In this document: piece by piece, positions 8,848 through 19,288 of the stretch
Position numbering within the stretch: the first letter of the stretch is position 1
Layout: the number at the start of each line of letters is the position of its first letter
Source of the DNA: Sycobia sp. Sy_11
Lineage: Eukaryota; Arthropoda; Insecta; Hymenoptera; Epichrysomallidae
Length of the DNA stretch: 64,000 nt
Reading direction: 5' to 3'
Assembly: GCA_018907035.1 (NCBI GenBank)
Contig: JACCIC010000168.1
Location: 23,501-87,500 of the forward strand
Notes under the pieces: generated by a model
What the model was told of the DNA's origin: nothing
What the model saw: the letters and a program-made list of their open reading frames with translations, nothing else
The model's database searches: none
Program-made: the position numbers and the translations under genes

Positions 8848-10653
8848 ATGGAAGACGCTGGCCAGCAGCAGCAGCATCAGCAGCCGAGGCAGCAGCAGCA
8901 GCCGCCACAGCAGCAGCCAACCCACCACCACCAGCCAGAGCAGCAGCAACAGCAGCCACAGCAGCAGCAGCACCATCAGCAGCCGCTGATGACGAAACTG
9001 CCGGGCCTGACGCCGAGCCACGGCACGACGACCCTGATCCACCGTTCCGGCCACTGCTACCAGCTGCACCGGCCGCACCTCGCGCTGCCGCCCCACTCGC
9101 CCGCGCACTCGCCCCACACGCACAAGCTGCTCAAGACGGACGCCGAGACGACGATCGAGGCCGCCACCCTGGCCGCCAACGCGGTCGGCCAGCAGCAGCA
9201 GCTCGAGCTCGAGCACCTCCAGCTACACCATCACCACCAGCAGCAGGCCGCGGCCCTGGCCAGCAACGTGCTGCTGCTGCGCCACCACCAGCACAACCAC
9301 CACCACCATCACCACCAGCACCACCACCATCACCAGCTCGACAGGCCCGCCGGCGTCGGCATCACCATCCTCGATGGCCTCTCGCCCCGGCAGCAACAGC
9401 ACCATCACCACCTCTCGCTGCATCAGCGCGGCAAGGCCGCCCGCCAGCAGCCCGTCGTCAACGCCAGCACCCACGTCTCCAGCCTCTATCCGGAGATCCT
9501 CGCCCTGATCTTCAGCAAGCTCGACGTGAGGGATCGCGGCCGCGCGGCCCAGGTCTGCGTCGCGTGGCGCGAGGCCGCCTATCACAGATCGGCCTGGCGA
9601 GGCGTCGAGGCCAGGCTGCACCTGCGCAAGCACTCCTCGGCCGTGTTCCAGTGCCTGGAGAGGCGCGGCATCAAGCGCGTCCAGGTCCTCTCGCTCACGA
9701 TGAGACGCGGCCTCGGCGACGTGTTCCGCGGCATACCCAAGCTTCAGTCTCTGAATCTCTCCGGCTGCTACAACATGTCCGACGCGGGTCTCAATATCGC
9801 CCTCAGCCAGGCGTTCCCCTCGCTCACCGAGCTAAATCTCAGCCTCTGCAAGAACATCACGGACGCGAGCCTCGGCAAGATAGCCCAGTGTCTCAAGAAT
9901 CTCGAGAGCCTACAGCTGGGCGGCTGCGGTAACATCAGTAACGCCGGCCTCCACGTGATAGCCTGGGGTCTGAAGAGCCTGAAGAAGCTGGACCTGCGAA
10001 GCTGCTGGCACATATCCGACCAGGGTATCGCCTATCTAGCCGGTCTCAACAGCGAGGCGGGCGGCAATCTCGCCCTCGAGCACCTCGGCTTGCAGGACTG
10101 CCAGAGGCTCAGCGACGAGGGACTGAGGCACATCGCCACGGGCCTCGGCTCCAGCCTCAAGTCCATCAATCTCTCGTTCTGCGTACTGATCACGGACTCG
10201 GGCATGAAGCACATCGCCAAGATCGCCAGTCTTCGGGAGCTCGATCTGCGCTCGTGCGACAACATCTCGGAGATCGGTATGGCTTATCTCGCCGACGGCG
10301 GCTCCAAGATCTCGTCCCTGGACGTCTCGTTCTGCGACAAGATCGGGGATCAGGCGCTGATCTACATCAGTCAGGGCCTCTTTCATCTCAAGAGCCTGAG
10401 CATGTCCGCCTGTCCGATCAGCGACGAGGGAATCTGCAAGATCGCCAAGACCCAGCAGGACCTCGAGACCCTGAACATCGGCCAGTGCAGCAGGATCACC
10501 GACACGAGCGTCATCACCATAGTGGAGAACATGCCGAGGCTGAGATGCATCGATCTCTACGGCTGCACCAGGATCTCCAAGTACGGACTGGAGAAGATCT
10601 GGAAGCTGCCCTTGGTCTCTCTCAATCTTGGACTCTGGCAGGAGAGCCGGTGA
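8848..10653 (+). CDS. ppa: F-box/LRR protein of the FBXL14 / partner of paired (Ppa) family
   Basis: This is a single uninterrupted 601-codon frame. Residues 1-207 are low-complexity: Gln/Pro/His-rich at 6-46 and His-rich at 125-163 and 185-188. An F-box follows at about 208-252 (LYPEILALIFSKLDVRDRGR, then a VCVAWR-type core and a conserved Trp). Eleven AMN1-type leucine-rich repeats with the pattern LxxLxLxxCxxIxDxGL run at about 299-581, and the chain ends in an LNLGLW cap near residue 592, the same cap that closes FBXL14/Ppa proteins. In this family the F-box binds Skp1 of an SCF ubiquitin ligase and the LRR solenoid selects substrates. Drosophila Ppa targets Paired; vertebrate FBXL14 targets Snail/Twist factors. 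The start is chosen because it is the first in-frame ATG, with A at -3 and G at +4, and the Gln tract directly after it is typical of insect regulators. Third codon positions are mostly G or C, unlike the surrounding AT-rich DNA. Vertebrate FBXL14 is about 400 aa, so most of the extra length is the N-terminal extension. Family assignment is firm; the symbol is by orthology to the fly gene. Confidence 0.95.
   Translation: MEDAGQQQQHQQPRQQQQPPQQQPTHHHQPEQQQQQPQQQQHHQQPLMTKLPGLTPSHGTTTLIHRSGHCYQLHRPHLALPPHSPAHSPHTHKLLKTDAETTIEAATLAANAVGQQQQLELEHLQLHHHHQQQAAALASNVLLLRHHQHNHHHHHHQHHHHHQLDRPAGVGITILDGLSPRQQQHHHHLSLHQRGKAARQQPVVNASTHVSSLYPEILALIFSKLDVRDRGRAAQVCVAWREAAYHRSAWRGVEARLHLRKHSSAVFQCLERRGIKRVQVLSLTMRRGLGDVFRGIPKLQSLNLSGCYNMSDAGLNIALSQAFPSLTELNLSLCKNITDASLGKIAQCLKNLESLQLGGCGNISNAGLHVIAWGLKSLKKLDLRSCWHISDQGIAYLAGLNSEAGGNLALEHLGLQDCQRLSDEGLRHIATGLGSSLKSINLSFCVLITDSGMKHIAKIASLRELDLRSCDNISEIGMAYLADGGSKISSLDVSFCDKIGDQALIYISQGLFHLKSLSMSACPISDEGICKIAKTQQDLETLNIGQCSRITDTSVITIVENMPRLRCIDLYGCTRISKYGLEKIWKLPLVSLNLGLWQESR
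8863..8985 (+). repeat. CAG/CAA/CAC-rich (opa-type) repeat in the F-box gene
   Basis: An imperfect CAG/CAA run interrupted by CCG and CAC codons encodes residues 6-46, mostly Gln with Pro and His. Synonymous mixing of CAG and CAA is visible, which usually limits slippage. Such opa repeats are common in insect developmental genes. Length is likely to vary between strains and species. Confidence 0.9.
9220..9336 (+). repeat. CAC/CAT histidine-coding repeat in the F-box gene
   Basis: This repeat encodes residues 125-163 and includes runs of 4, 6 and 5 consecutive His codons split by Gln, Asn and a short Ala/Leu segment (134-144). It uses both CAC and CAT. Poly-His tracts in regulators are associated with nuclear speckle targeting in other proteins; that role here is inference. 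Confidence 0.85.
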
Positions 10654-10688
10654 TAGCGTTCGTCAAAGACATGTTCAACGATCATTCC

Positions 10689-10698
10689 CACGGTGAGT
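10689..10698 (+). promoter_or_regulatory. Splice-donor-like site just after the stop codon
   Basis: CACG|GTGAGT matches the U1 5' splice consensus closely. The exon would end at 10692, 39 nt after the end of the stop codon. If used, the gene has a 3' UTR intron placed close enough to the stop that it would not be expected to trigger exon-junction-dependent decay. Confidence 0.3.
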
Positions 10699-11482
10699 TG
10701 ATTTGATGATTTTTTTCGAGCTTCTTTCGGCCCCGTTGTTGGAATAGATTAGATTTTATTACGGTTTCTTCCATATACAGAAAAAACTAGTGTAACGAGG
10801 AAGACTAAGTGTACATTATAATATGAAAATTCAAAATAATCGTACACTGTTGCAATGGCTTGGTGGTTTTTTTTTTTTTGTTGCAAGTGTTTTATATCGT
10901 AAATAGGAAAACAAAAGACGGTTCGCTTTAGTTCGTATCGTTTCATTCAAAGCTTTCCCCCCTTTTTACATAGCGCACTGCCTGTTGCACAAATTCGATG
11001 AACATTTTATTATAGCGTATGTACAGAGAGAAAAAAAAAAGAAATAGACATAGTCATGACAAAGACGAACTTATTTTTTTATGGTATTCGAAAAACTACC
11101 ACTAAATTGAATAGTATTTCATCTAAAAATTTCTAATAATTATTTCCTTGGCGATACAATTTCATTTTCTACCAATCGTCGACTACTTATAAGCGAGAAC
11201 AATTATATGCGCACGTTGCTCAAATACTTCCTCGAGTAAAGGAAGATGAAGTTATTCTGCATTGTTATTCGCATAAATTCTTATTTTATGACGGGAGTTA
11301 TCGAGGTTTTTTTTTTCTTTTTAAATGCCGTCGATGAATTCGCATATACATTAACGCCCCGGACTAATTTCAGTCATTTTGTAAAATCACGTTCAATTGG
11401 AGGAAAAAAAAATACACAAACCATTATTATACTGTATCGTGCCGTAATGAAATGTTCCGGTTAAATGTCGACCACGTCTATA

Positions 11483-11490
11483 TGTACATA
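11483..11490 (+). promoter_or_regulatory. Pumilio (PUF) response-element match in presumed 3' UTR
   Basis: TGTACATA fits the PUF consensus TGTANATA and lies 44 nt upstream of the first AATAAA. PUF proteins repress maternal mRNAs in insects. The 8-mer also occurs by chance in AT-rich DNA. Confidence 0.3.
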
Positions 11491-11533
11491 CACATTTCCA
11501 AACATCCACGATTGTACGTTTGCATATTAAATT

Positions 11534-11571
11534 AATAAAATCGCGGGACGGAACGAGAAATAATTAATAAA
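11534..11571 (+). terminator. Polyadenylation signals (two AATAAA hexamers)
   Basis: AATAAA at 11534-11539 and 11566-11571 are the first canonical hexamers after the F-box stop codon. They suggest a 3' UTR of about 0.9 kb. Confidence 0.45.
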
Positions 11572-11789
11572 AATATCGACCTCCCCCCCTCCGCGCACCT
11601 TTTCTTCGTTATATATACCGTAGATAGTATAGCTCGCCGAAACAACGACAGCGGCAAAATAAAAAATAAAAAAACCTGCCTACCTGTTAAGCACGATTAA
11701 ATAAAAATCCAGAGCAAACATAATAAACGGATTCGCAACCGCGTATGTGAGTGCGGCGAGAGAAAAAAACTCGGCAATGAGAGGCGGGG

Positions 11790-11790
<1 letters not shown>

Positions 11791-11827
<37 letters not shown>

Positions 11828-11836
11828 AGAGAGAGG
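11791..11836. repeat. (GA)n tract
   Basis: A GA run with two A interruptions near its 3' end. Confidence 0.95.
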
Positions 11837-12984
11837 GAGTCTGATGGGTCTTTTTAAAAGCCCATTGCCTCGGCGGTACTAACCATCGAAAAGCATAAAA
11901 TATGAAATATCGGCTCGTAAAAAAATTTCCCGTGCGCGCGCGCGAGCGAGCCGTCTGCGCAGAGATAGAGGAAGATGGAGAGATGGAGAGAGAGAGAGAG
12001 AGAGAGCGACGGGAGGAGGGTACGGGAGATAGTAGGGGGTGCGGGGGAGGGGGGTTGCGCCGATATAAACTAATTAACGCGCCGGGTATAGAACTTGGGC
12101 AGTCGTAAAAAGTATCGCGGGCGCGCGCGCGCGCGCATACACGCGCGAATATAGATATACCACCTTCACGGCAGCGAGAGCAAAAGCAACGGCCGGCGGC
12201 AGTGTTCGCAAAGAAACCATGTGCAACGGGGGCCTCCGCCCCCCCGCGAGAGATACGCCGGCAATATAATTGGCCGGGGAGCGGGGGGTAGGGGGGGGAG
12301 GAAAAAAATGAGAGCCGCCGGTTCCCGATTGCGAGCGAAAAATCGGGACCGCACATATAGAACAGCGGACTAGTGCGGGCGTGAGGGGTGAGGGGCGCGG
12401 GCGAGAGGGAGAGAAAACGGTATGGGAAAAACAGCCCCGCGCGCCCGCGGTAATTAGAGCTTCGTTATATGCGGAAATAAACAAGTGCATGGCGCCGCCG
12501 ATGCCGAAGCCTCGAGTGGGTGGGGGGGGGGCGAACGCGTACATGTACGGGAGAATAATCTAGCGGAAGCATCGTGTGTCGCTCTGTGCGTGAGAGCGGG
12601 TGTGTGAGAGAGAGTGAGGCAGGGATGGGGCGGTCAGCAATGCGTACATATATACCCCGTAATACCCCGTATAACGCGTTAGCACGGGGGAGGGGGCTGC
12701 TACTGCACCTCCTCTCTCGTTTATTTCTTCTTGTTCCTTTTTTTGGCAGCGTTAGCGAGATCCGAGCTGTGCCCTTCCTCCTCTTTTTTATCCCTCTCCC
12801 AACCACCCTCGCGCACTCGCGTCTCTTCGACAATTGTCCTCTCCTCTTTATCTGCCTTTTTTCTTCCCCTCCTCTAGGTCGCGCGTGACTTCATCGAGCC
12901 TACCCCCCCCCCATTCCCGGCCCGCATTTTTTCGCATCTCTTCTCGCCCAATTCACAATTTTCCCCCGTACGCACGGTTAGAGG

Positions 12985-12987
<3 letters not shown>

Positions 12988-13027
<40 letters not shown>
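12988..13027. repeat. (GA)20 tract
   Basis: Near-pure GA, followed by GA-rich degenerate sequence to about 13050. Confidence 0.95.
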
Positions 13028-13031
<4 letters not shown>

Positions 13032-13316
13032 AAAGAGAGCGAGCGACAGATGGAGATCGGGGTTGCGACATATACTGGTCGACCGTATTTGTGACCCATT
13101 AGGCGATTTTTCCGGTTTACGTGTATGGTCGGTGGGGCGGGGGGCGAGGTTATTAATCGTTTTTCCGTATCGTCGCCGGACGTCTATGTACGTAATATCC
13201 GACGCCCGTGCGGTGACTGCGCGGGGCAAAAGATCGCGCGCGTATATTACGAAGAATCGTGAGCCCCGATTGCGGCGCGATTTTCGGCGCGCATTAGGAA
13301 TTCTTTTCCCCTACCA

Positions 13317-13321
<5 letters not shown>

Positions 13322-13368
<47 letters not shown>
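13322..13368. repeat. (TA)n tract
   Basis: A pure run ending in TATACACGTACATATACATGTATACGTG, an imperfect palindromic edge. Confidence 0.95.
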
Positions 13369-13370
<2 letters not shown>

Positions 13371-13821
13371 GTACATATACATGTATACGTGGTAAATTCA
13401 TGGAATGCGGTTGAAATTGATTTTTAAATGGCTCGTTAATAATAAAATAATCCTCTGCACGAGGCGCCGGATTATATAGCGCCCGGTCAGGCTTGAAATT
13501 AAATATAAATGTATACCGCGAAACGGAAAAAAAAAAAGAAAAACGAAATAGTTTGGTGCTGTTTCTTTCTTTCCCCTTTTTTCTCTTATATTTATAACTT
13601 GCACTTTTCCACAATATAGATATTAGATGTAGATATTTTATACATGTATGCGCGCATACGCGTGCTGGAAAAAGTCATGAAAGCTTAATAAAAAAATAAT
13701 ACTATACTTATGGCAGTATACGCGACCTTAAGCGGAGAAAATCTTCTTTTTCTTTTTCTCATCGACGCAATTGTAATAATTTAATAAATTGATTGAGAAA
13801 AACAAGAAATAATAATAACTC

Positions 13822-13823
<2 letters not shown>

Positions 13824-13860
<37 letters not shown>
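13824..13860. repeat. (CT)n tract
   Basis: A pure CT run in a T-rich context. Confidence 0.95.
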
Positions 13861-13862
<2 letters not shown>

Positions 13863-14040
13863 TTCAATGACACCGGCTCTCTCGCTCTCACCCCCCCCCC
13901 TCGCTCACTGGGGTTCTTCGTTATAATTCTGAAATAAATTGCGCGCACGACTCTCCTTTTCCACATCTCGCCCCGCGCGCCATTGTGTAATTTTGTTATT
14001 GCAGAAGAGCTGTAAATATATCTATATACATATAAACATG

Positions 14041-14084
<44 letters not shown>

Positions 14085-15136
14085 CTCTTATATTGCGACA
14101 CGCGTCGTTCTTTTCAAAATGGCACGGAACCCTATGATTTTCATCAGAGGCCCTTGCGAAATACTTAGGCAATTGTTGATGCCGTTATACGCACATGGGC
14201 GACCGTAGTATGCATACATCCGTGTCTGTGTGTGTCTGTGTGTATATACACTGTGTACAAACGAATGGATTGTTCATCCTGCGCGCGGGCGCGAGCGCTG
14301 GAGGCGTGCATAGACGTGTTCTCAGCAATACATGAAGAAATTAATTTGATATTAAAAAAAAAGAAAGAAAAAAGAAAATAAGGACGCGCTCGCTGTCGTT
14401 TAAAAAATTTAGTTTTCCGATACCGTCTTCTATTACTATGTGCAGAAAACCAAATAATTCGTTAAATGTCCGTCAACTACTCCAACCACAAATTCCGGGG
14501 GCAATATCGCGATAATTCTAGAAGAAAGGGTAATTAGGTATTTTTCTATACAGAATTCGTATGCAAATTAATTTATTTATAACCGTCTTCTTCAATCCTC
14601 TGTTATCTTTGTTGTATTGTATCGGATGTCATCCTTGCCGATCTTCGTCGACGTACTAAACTCATATCGTTGAATGAAAATTCGAAAATTTGTCAAACTT
14701 ACGTTTATGTACTAGCCAGGTTATTTTTATACGTAATTTTATTATACAATTAAAAATCAATATATTGATGCGCGCGATAGTTTCCCGAGATATTGCGACC
14801 CACCGTCCAGCGCGGACATTGGCTCTTTGGATTCGCTTCGATCCTTCCAACTGGCGATTATTTATGTATATATAAATCTATATTCGAAAATGTCTACCAT
14901 TCGAACGCGCGACGGGCTTTAATTTCCTAACGCTTTTCCACCTGCCTTTTTTCCCTCTACACCCCCTCCCCTCCCCGTGACGGTCGACGCGATGTTTCCG
15001 CCCTCTATTTTTTTTCCACCGTGCCCCGCGCGCTCGTTGTACAACGCGCTCTTTTTTCTTTTTTTTTTTATTGTTGTTGTTCCGGTTATGGTTTTTTTTT
15101 GCGCGCCGCCCTGAGTGAATCAAAACATTGCGTAGA

Positions 15137-15138
<2 letters not shown>

Positions 15139-15187
<49 letters not shown>
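15139..15187. repeat. (TA)n tract
   Basis: A pure TA run flanked by ATCTATA / TATAGATA, so the whole tract sits in a larger palindrome. Confidence 0.95.
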
Positions 15188-15194
<7 letters not shown>

Positions 15195-16123
15195 GATAAA
15201 GTCTCGCGGACAGTTGAATCGTGGCCGGAGCTCTATACGTATAAATGTACCAGCGATGGCCCGTGCAAACGCCCGTGGAATCCCTTCCCGAAGAGGAAAA
15301 AAATAATAATGAAAAAACAAAAAAGGATAACAAAGGAACAAAGAGAAAAATAGAAAGTGGGGAAAAAAATAAACGAAAAAAGCCCGCGACCCACACGCGC
15401 CCGCGGGAAAAAGGACGAGACGCGCGCGTACTGCTCTGTATACTGCATTTTCCAAGCGATTATTCGTTAACAGGTTCTTCCTCTGCTTCCCGGTTCTCTC
15501 TCTCTCTCTCCCTCCTCCCCATTTTTATTCGCGGCCCCTTCTCTCTGTTGCTTCTGTTTTTGTTATTTACTTTTTTTTATTATTTTTTTATTATTATTTT
15601 TTCTTTTTTTTTTTGCTTTTTTTGGTGGCATCCGCCAACGTCAACAGAAAATTGAGAGGGGAAAAGAACGGGATGAAGATTACATCGCGCGGGCTGGGCG
15701 GAGGGGTAAAAACAGAGAGCGCCGGCCGGCAGAGAAACCAGTCCAGCGGCGGCTGTCTCGTCGCGGTGTATTTTCGCGCAATATCTAGGCTGCGCGCGCA
15801 CTATAAAATCCGTTGCGAAACAAAAAGAAGGTAAAAAACAAAAAAAAAAAAACAAAAGAAAAGAGGAGGGACGAAAAAAAAAAACAGAATCTGGACGACG
15901 CGTTAGCGGTAGCGCAAATAGCCCGGCCTCGCGCGCACTGGCTGTGCCTGCATTCTCGCTTTAACGGTTTACCGCCACGGGGTGGGAATTCGCGGAATAA
16001 ACGCGGGGTTTGACGCGGACCGGTGGCGAACGAGATGAAAAAAAAAGAAAGAGGAAGAAATAAAAATAATCATAATTTTCCCCCGTCGGTGCGATGGCCC
16101 AGATGGATTCGGTGCAGGGGATT

Positions 16124-16164
16124 GGCGGCGGCGGTGGTGGTGGTGGTGGGGTGGGGGGGGGGGG
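16124..16164 (+). repeat. GGC/GGT/G-run, G-quadruplex-prone
   Basis: GGCGGCGGCGGTGG repeats grade into GGGGTGGGGGGGGGGGG. The run has many short G-tracts in close spacing on the + strand. Confidence 0.8.
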
Positions 16165-17319
16165 AATAAAACAACAACAAAAGGTCAGTAATCAGCGGGA
16201 CACGCTCGCGGCCTAAAATTCATCTCAGCTGCCCGCCTCCTCCTTCCACTCGTTCTTTCTCCTTTCTTCATCGTCTACAGCTCTCTTTCCACACATTTTT
16301 GCAGATGATGCTGCGTGTGGCCCTTATATAACAGGCTGCCACTCTTCTCAGCCCCCTTCTCTCTCTCTCTCTCTCTCTCGGGGGGCTCGATTTTACCCTT
16401 TCTTTCCTCACCCTCCCCCCGCTCCGACCAACCTATATCCTTCTTCGTATCTTTTCTTCATTCGTCTCTTGCTTTTATCTATATCCAGAGCCCTTCTCTC
16501 CCTCTCCCTCTCTCATTCCCATTGCTCGTCGAGCGCGCGCTCGTTTCTTTTCTTCGTTTGATATATACGTATATACCATATACGCTATATATATATATAT
16601 ATAGAATTCTCCCTCATAGTTCTTCCCCTTTATCTTTCTCACCCTCTTAGCCGTGCGCCACCGTCTCTCCCTATATATATATAACATATATCTCGAGGGT
16701 CGACCCCGGCTCTCCCGCTCGCAGGTTCTCTCTTTTTCATTCTCCCTCCCTCCAGTCTCGAACGAGGGTCGCGGCGCGCGCGCTCGCCGCGGTAAAAGCG
16801 GTAAAGGGGTGGCGTACATGTACAAGGGGGAGGCAAAGGCAAAACTGGAGGGTAGGAGCTGTGAGAGAGAGAGAAAGAGAGTGAATGAGAGAGGGACGCG
16901 CGCGCGCACGTGTATTATGTATATTTATATACGCGAACTTGCGTGCAAGTTACAGAGGGGGAGCTTTTGCTCTAATATGCAAATTCAGTCCCCCCCCTCC
17001 CCCTACCATCCTCCTCCCTCCACTCCTCCTCGCCCATCGCATTTCACTCATTTTCCCGCGCCTCAGTAATAACGGGAGCACGTACGCGAGCGGGCGCGGG
17101 CGCGGGCGCGCGTACACAGCATATACGATTGCTTTTAATTAGTTCGCTTCTTTTATCCGTATATGAATTTTTTTTTTCCTCCGCCCCGAAGTAGGACTCC
17201 TATAGTATATTAAATGCTCAGTCCGTTTGCGCGTGCATACACACACACGCACACACGAACGCACGAAAGTTTCGATATATAAAGTTTATATATTATAGGC
17301 CATAATTCATTTATATAAA

Positions 17320-17321
<2 letters not shown>

Positions 17322-17375
<54 letters not shown>
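17322..17375. repeat. (AT)27 tract
   Basis: A pure AT run. Confidence 0.95.
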
Positions 17376-17377
<2 letters not shown>

Positions 17378-17764
17378 GAGGATTTACCATACACCCACCA
17401 GTGCTGTTACGCTTTATCAATAATATTTTATCGCTTTCGTTTTATTCCAACTGTAAAATTTTACAATTATTTCACTGTACGAATTCGATGGATCGGGCGA
17501 TAAAAGCGCGAAATTTCTTCTATCTTCGCATGTACGGACGTCTAATAAAACGAAATTTCAAAGAAGAACGGCGCGTGCTTCTGGTATCGTCGATGCCACG
17601 TTAAATCTATATTCGCGTTTTTTTTTTTAAACGTTTATCGTTTTTTTCAAAATTTTGGAATACGCAGAACTAATTGAAATTCTACGGAAAACTCTTTTGT
17701 GTTCTTCGTTTAATTTCTATTCGCAATATAGGTTTTCCACGAAATGCCGAAATAACTTTTACAG

Positions 17765-17827
17765 AATTTGGTAAGAATAAGAAAATCTATAATTTGGTTA
17801 AAATTTTGTAAGAATAAGGAAATACGA
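17765..17827. repeat. Degenerate 37-nt-spaced direct repeat
   Basis: AATTTGGTAAGAATAAGAAA at 17765 recurs as AATTTTGTAAGAATAAGGAA at 17802, with two mismatches in the first 22 nt. A partial third AATTTGGTTA lies between them. Confidence 0.6.
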
Positions 17828-17924
17828 TTGTCAATTGGGAATAAATTTGAAAAGAGCGGACATTCAAGTATACTCACTGAGTCGCGCTAGATAAGCAGTC
17901 AGTCGCAGATGGACTTTAGTCTTG

Positions 17925-17927
<3 letters not shown>

Positions 17928-17986
<59 letters not shown>
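17928..17986. repeat. (AT)29 tract
   Basis: A pure AT run ending in TACACACG. Confidence 0.95.
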
Positions 17987-17991
<5 letters not shown>

Positions 17992-18578
17992 GAACTTTTG
18001 AAAAAACCTCTAACCCGAGGCGATTAAATATATACTTATGCACACAATTTCGAGGGATGATGCGTTAATTCGATCAGAGCCTTCCGTTTTCTTTCATTTT
18101 CTTTTTTTTTTTTTTTATTTATTTATTTAGGTTTTTTTCTTGTTTCGCCGCATCAACCACCACCTCGCGCGCCCGTTAACGAAACGCGCTCGTTTGTTCT
18201 CGATCGATCTGGGTGGGGGCGAGTGGGGGGGGGGGAATTCGCCCGCGCGAATTCCTGGGCAGCTCGGCGTTATAGGTACGGGGGTTATAAAACTATATGT
18301 TCGCGTCGAGTTAAATATCGGCCAGACTTTCCATGCGTCTATCTCGGCGCGCGCATATGCGTACGTACGCGCGTGTACGCGACGGGAGGGAGCGAGAGAG
18401 AGAGAGAGAGAGAGAGAGGGTGGGAGAGGGAGAGAGACAGCGAAAGAGAGCGTCCCGCTCGGTGCGCTCGGAATATATAAGACCCGACGATTTTTCAATA
18501 ACGCTATCCATCCGCGCGCGCCACCATTCTGTCTCTCGTTTCCTGTGTTCCCTCTTCCCCTCTCTCCTTTTCGCTCTC

Positions 18579-18582
<4 letters not shown>

Positions 18583-18628
<46 letters not shown>
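18583..18628. repeat. (CT)23 tract
   Basis: Pure CT. A GA tract lies 190 nt upstream at 18395-18418, giving an inverted purine/pyrimidine pair. Confidence 0.95.
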
Positions 18629-18630
<2 letters not shown>

Positions 18631-18932
18631 TCCTCCTCGCTTGCTCCCCCCTCCCCTTCCACCTCCGCCCGCCCGCTGTACATATACCTATCTCTATCTC
18701 CCGCCTGTCGCTTTTTACTGACGCGATTCTCTCCCCCTCGCATCGCCCTCTCTGTCTCCTCTCTATCCCCCCTTCCCCCGCTATCTCGCTCTGTCTCCCT
18801 CGCTCATTCGACGGGAAGGAGAGAGACAGAGCGAGACAGGGAGAGAGAAAAACTGTTTATCAGTCAAGGCCACGCCGCGATCACGCGCTCGCGGCTCGTT
18901 CACCTCGGCAGCTGGCGCACTGTTGCAGTTCC

Positions 18933-18933
<1 letters not shown>

Positions 18934-18973
<40 letters not shown>
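18934..18973. repeat. (CT)20 tract
   Basis: A pure CT run with GA-rich sequence about 100 nt upstream. Confidence 0.95.
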
Positions 18974-18976
<3 letters not shown>

Positions 18977-19262
18977 CGCTCCTTCTCCATCCCGTCAGTA
19001 TGTACGGCACATCGCGAACGCGCAATTATTGTTTCCCTTTGACCGCTGACGTTTTTTTTTATCGAAAATAATGCATCTCTTCGACCGACTCATGAGCCGC
19101 TCTCTGGGGCTTGAATTTTTTAAATGTAAAATCGATTGGATCTCTCTCTCTCTCTCTCGCTCCCTCTCTTCCTTTTTTTCCACGTTCTCGCATTTTCTCT
19201 TCTCATTTTCGTTCGACTATACAGATTTGGTTGTTGGACAACTATCGCCCCGGAGTCGAAGG

Positions 19263-19288
19263 TAAAAAAAAAAAAAAAAAAAAAAAAA
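19263..19288. repeat. Poly(A) tract
   Basis: About 26 A residues. A T run at 19472-19490 follows, so unique sequence is bounded by A and T homopolymers in inverted arrangement. No retroposon body recognised. Confidence 0.9.

Larger units (their letters stand above)
10654..11571 (+). other. Probable 3' UTR of the F-box gene
   Basis: AT-rich unique sequence follows the TGA. The first strong polyadenylation hexamer AATAAA is at 11534-11539 and a second is at 11566-11571. No protein frame here is convincing. The true cleavage site is not determined. Confidence 0.5.
11572..17100. other. Geneless region, GA/CT and TA rich
   Basis: Repeats include GA at 11791-11836, 11980-12006 and 12988-13027, CT at 13824-13860, and TA at 13322-13368, 14047-14079 and 15139-15187. 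There is a G-run at 16124-16164, plus many poly-purine and poly-pyrimidine stretches at 15.5-17.0 kb. Open frames up to about 220 codons are repeat translations. No gene recognised. Confidence 0.65.

Noticed and set aside
8806..10706. Antisense and alternate-frame ORFs over the F-box gene
   Set aside because: Shadows of a GC3-rich coding sequence. The LRR frame has clear family motifs and the others have none.
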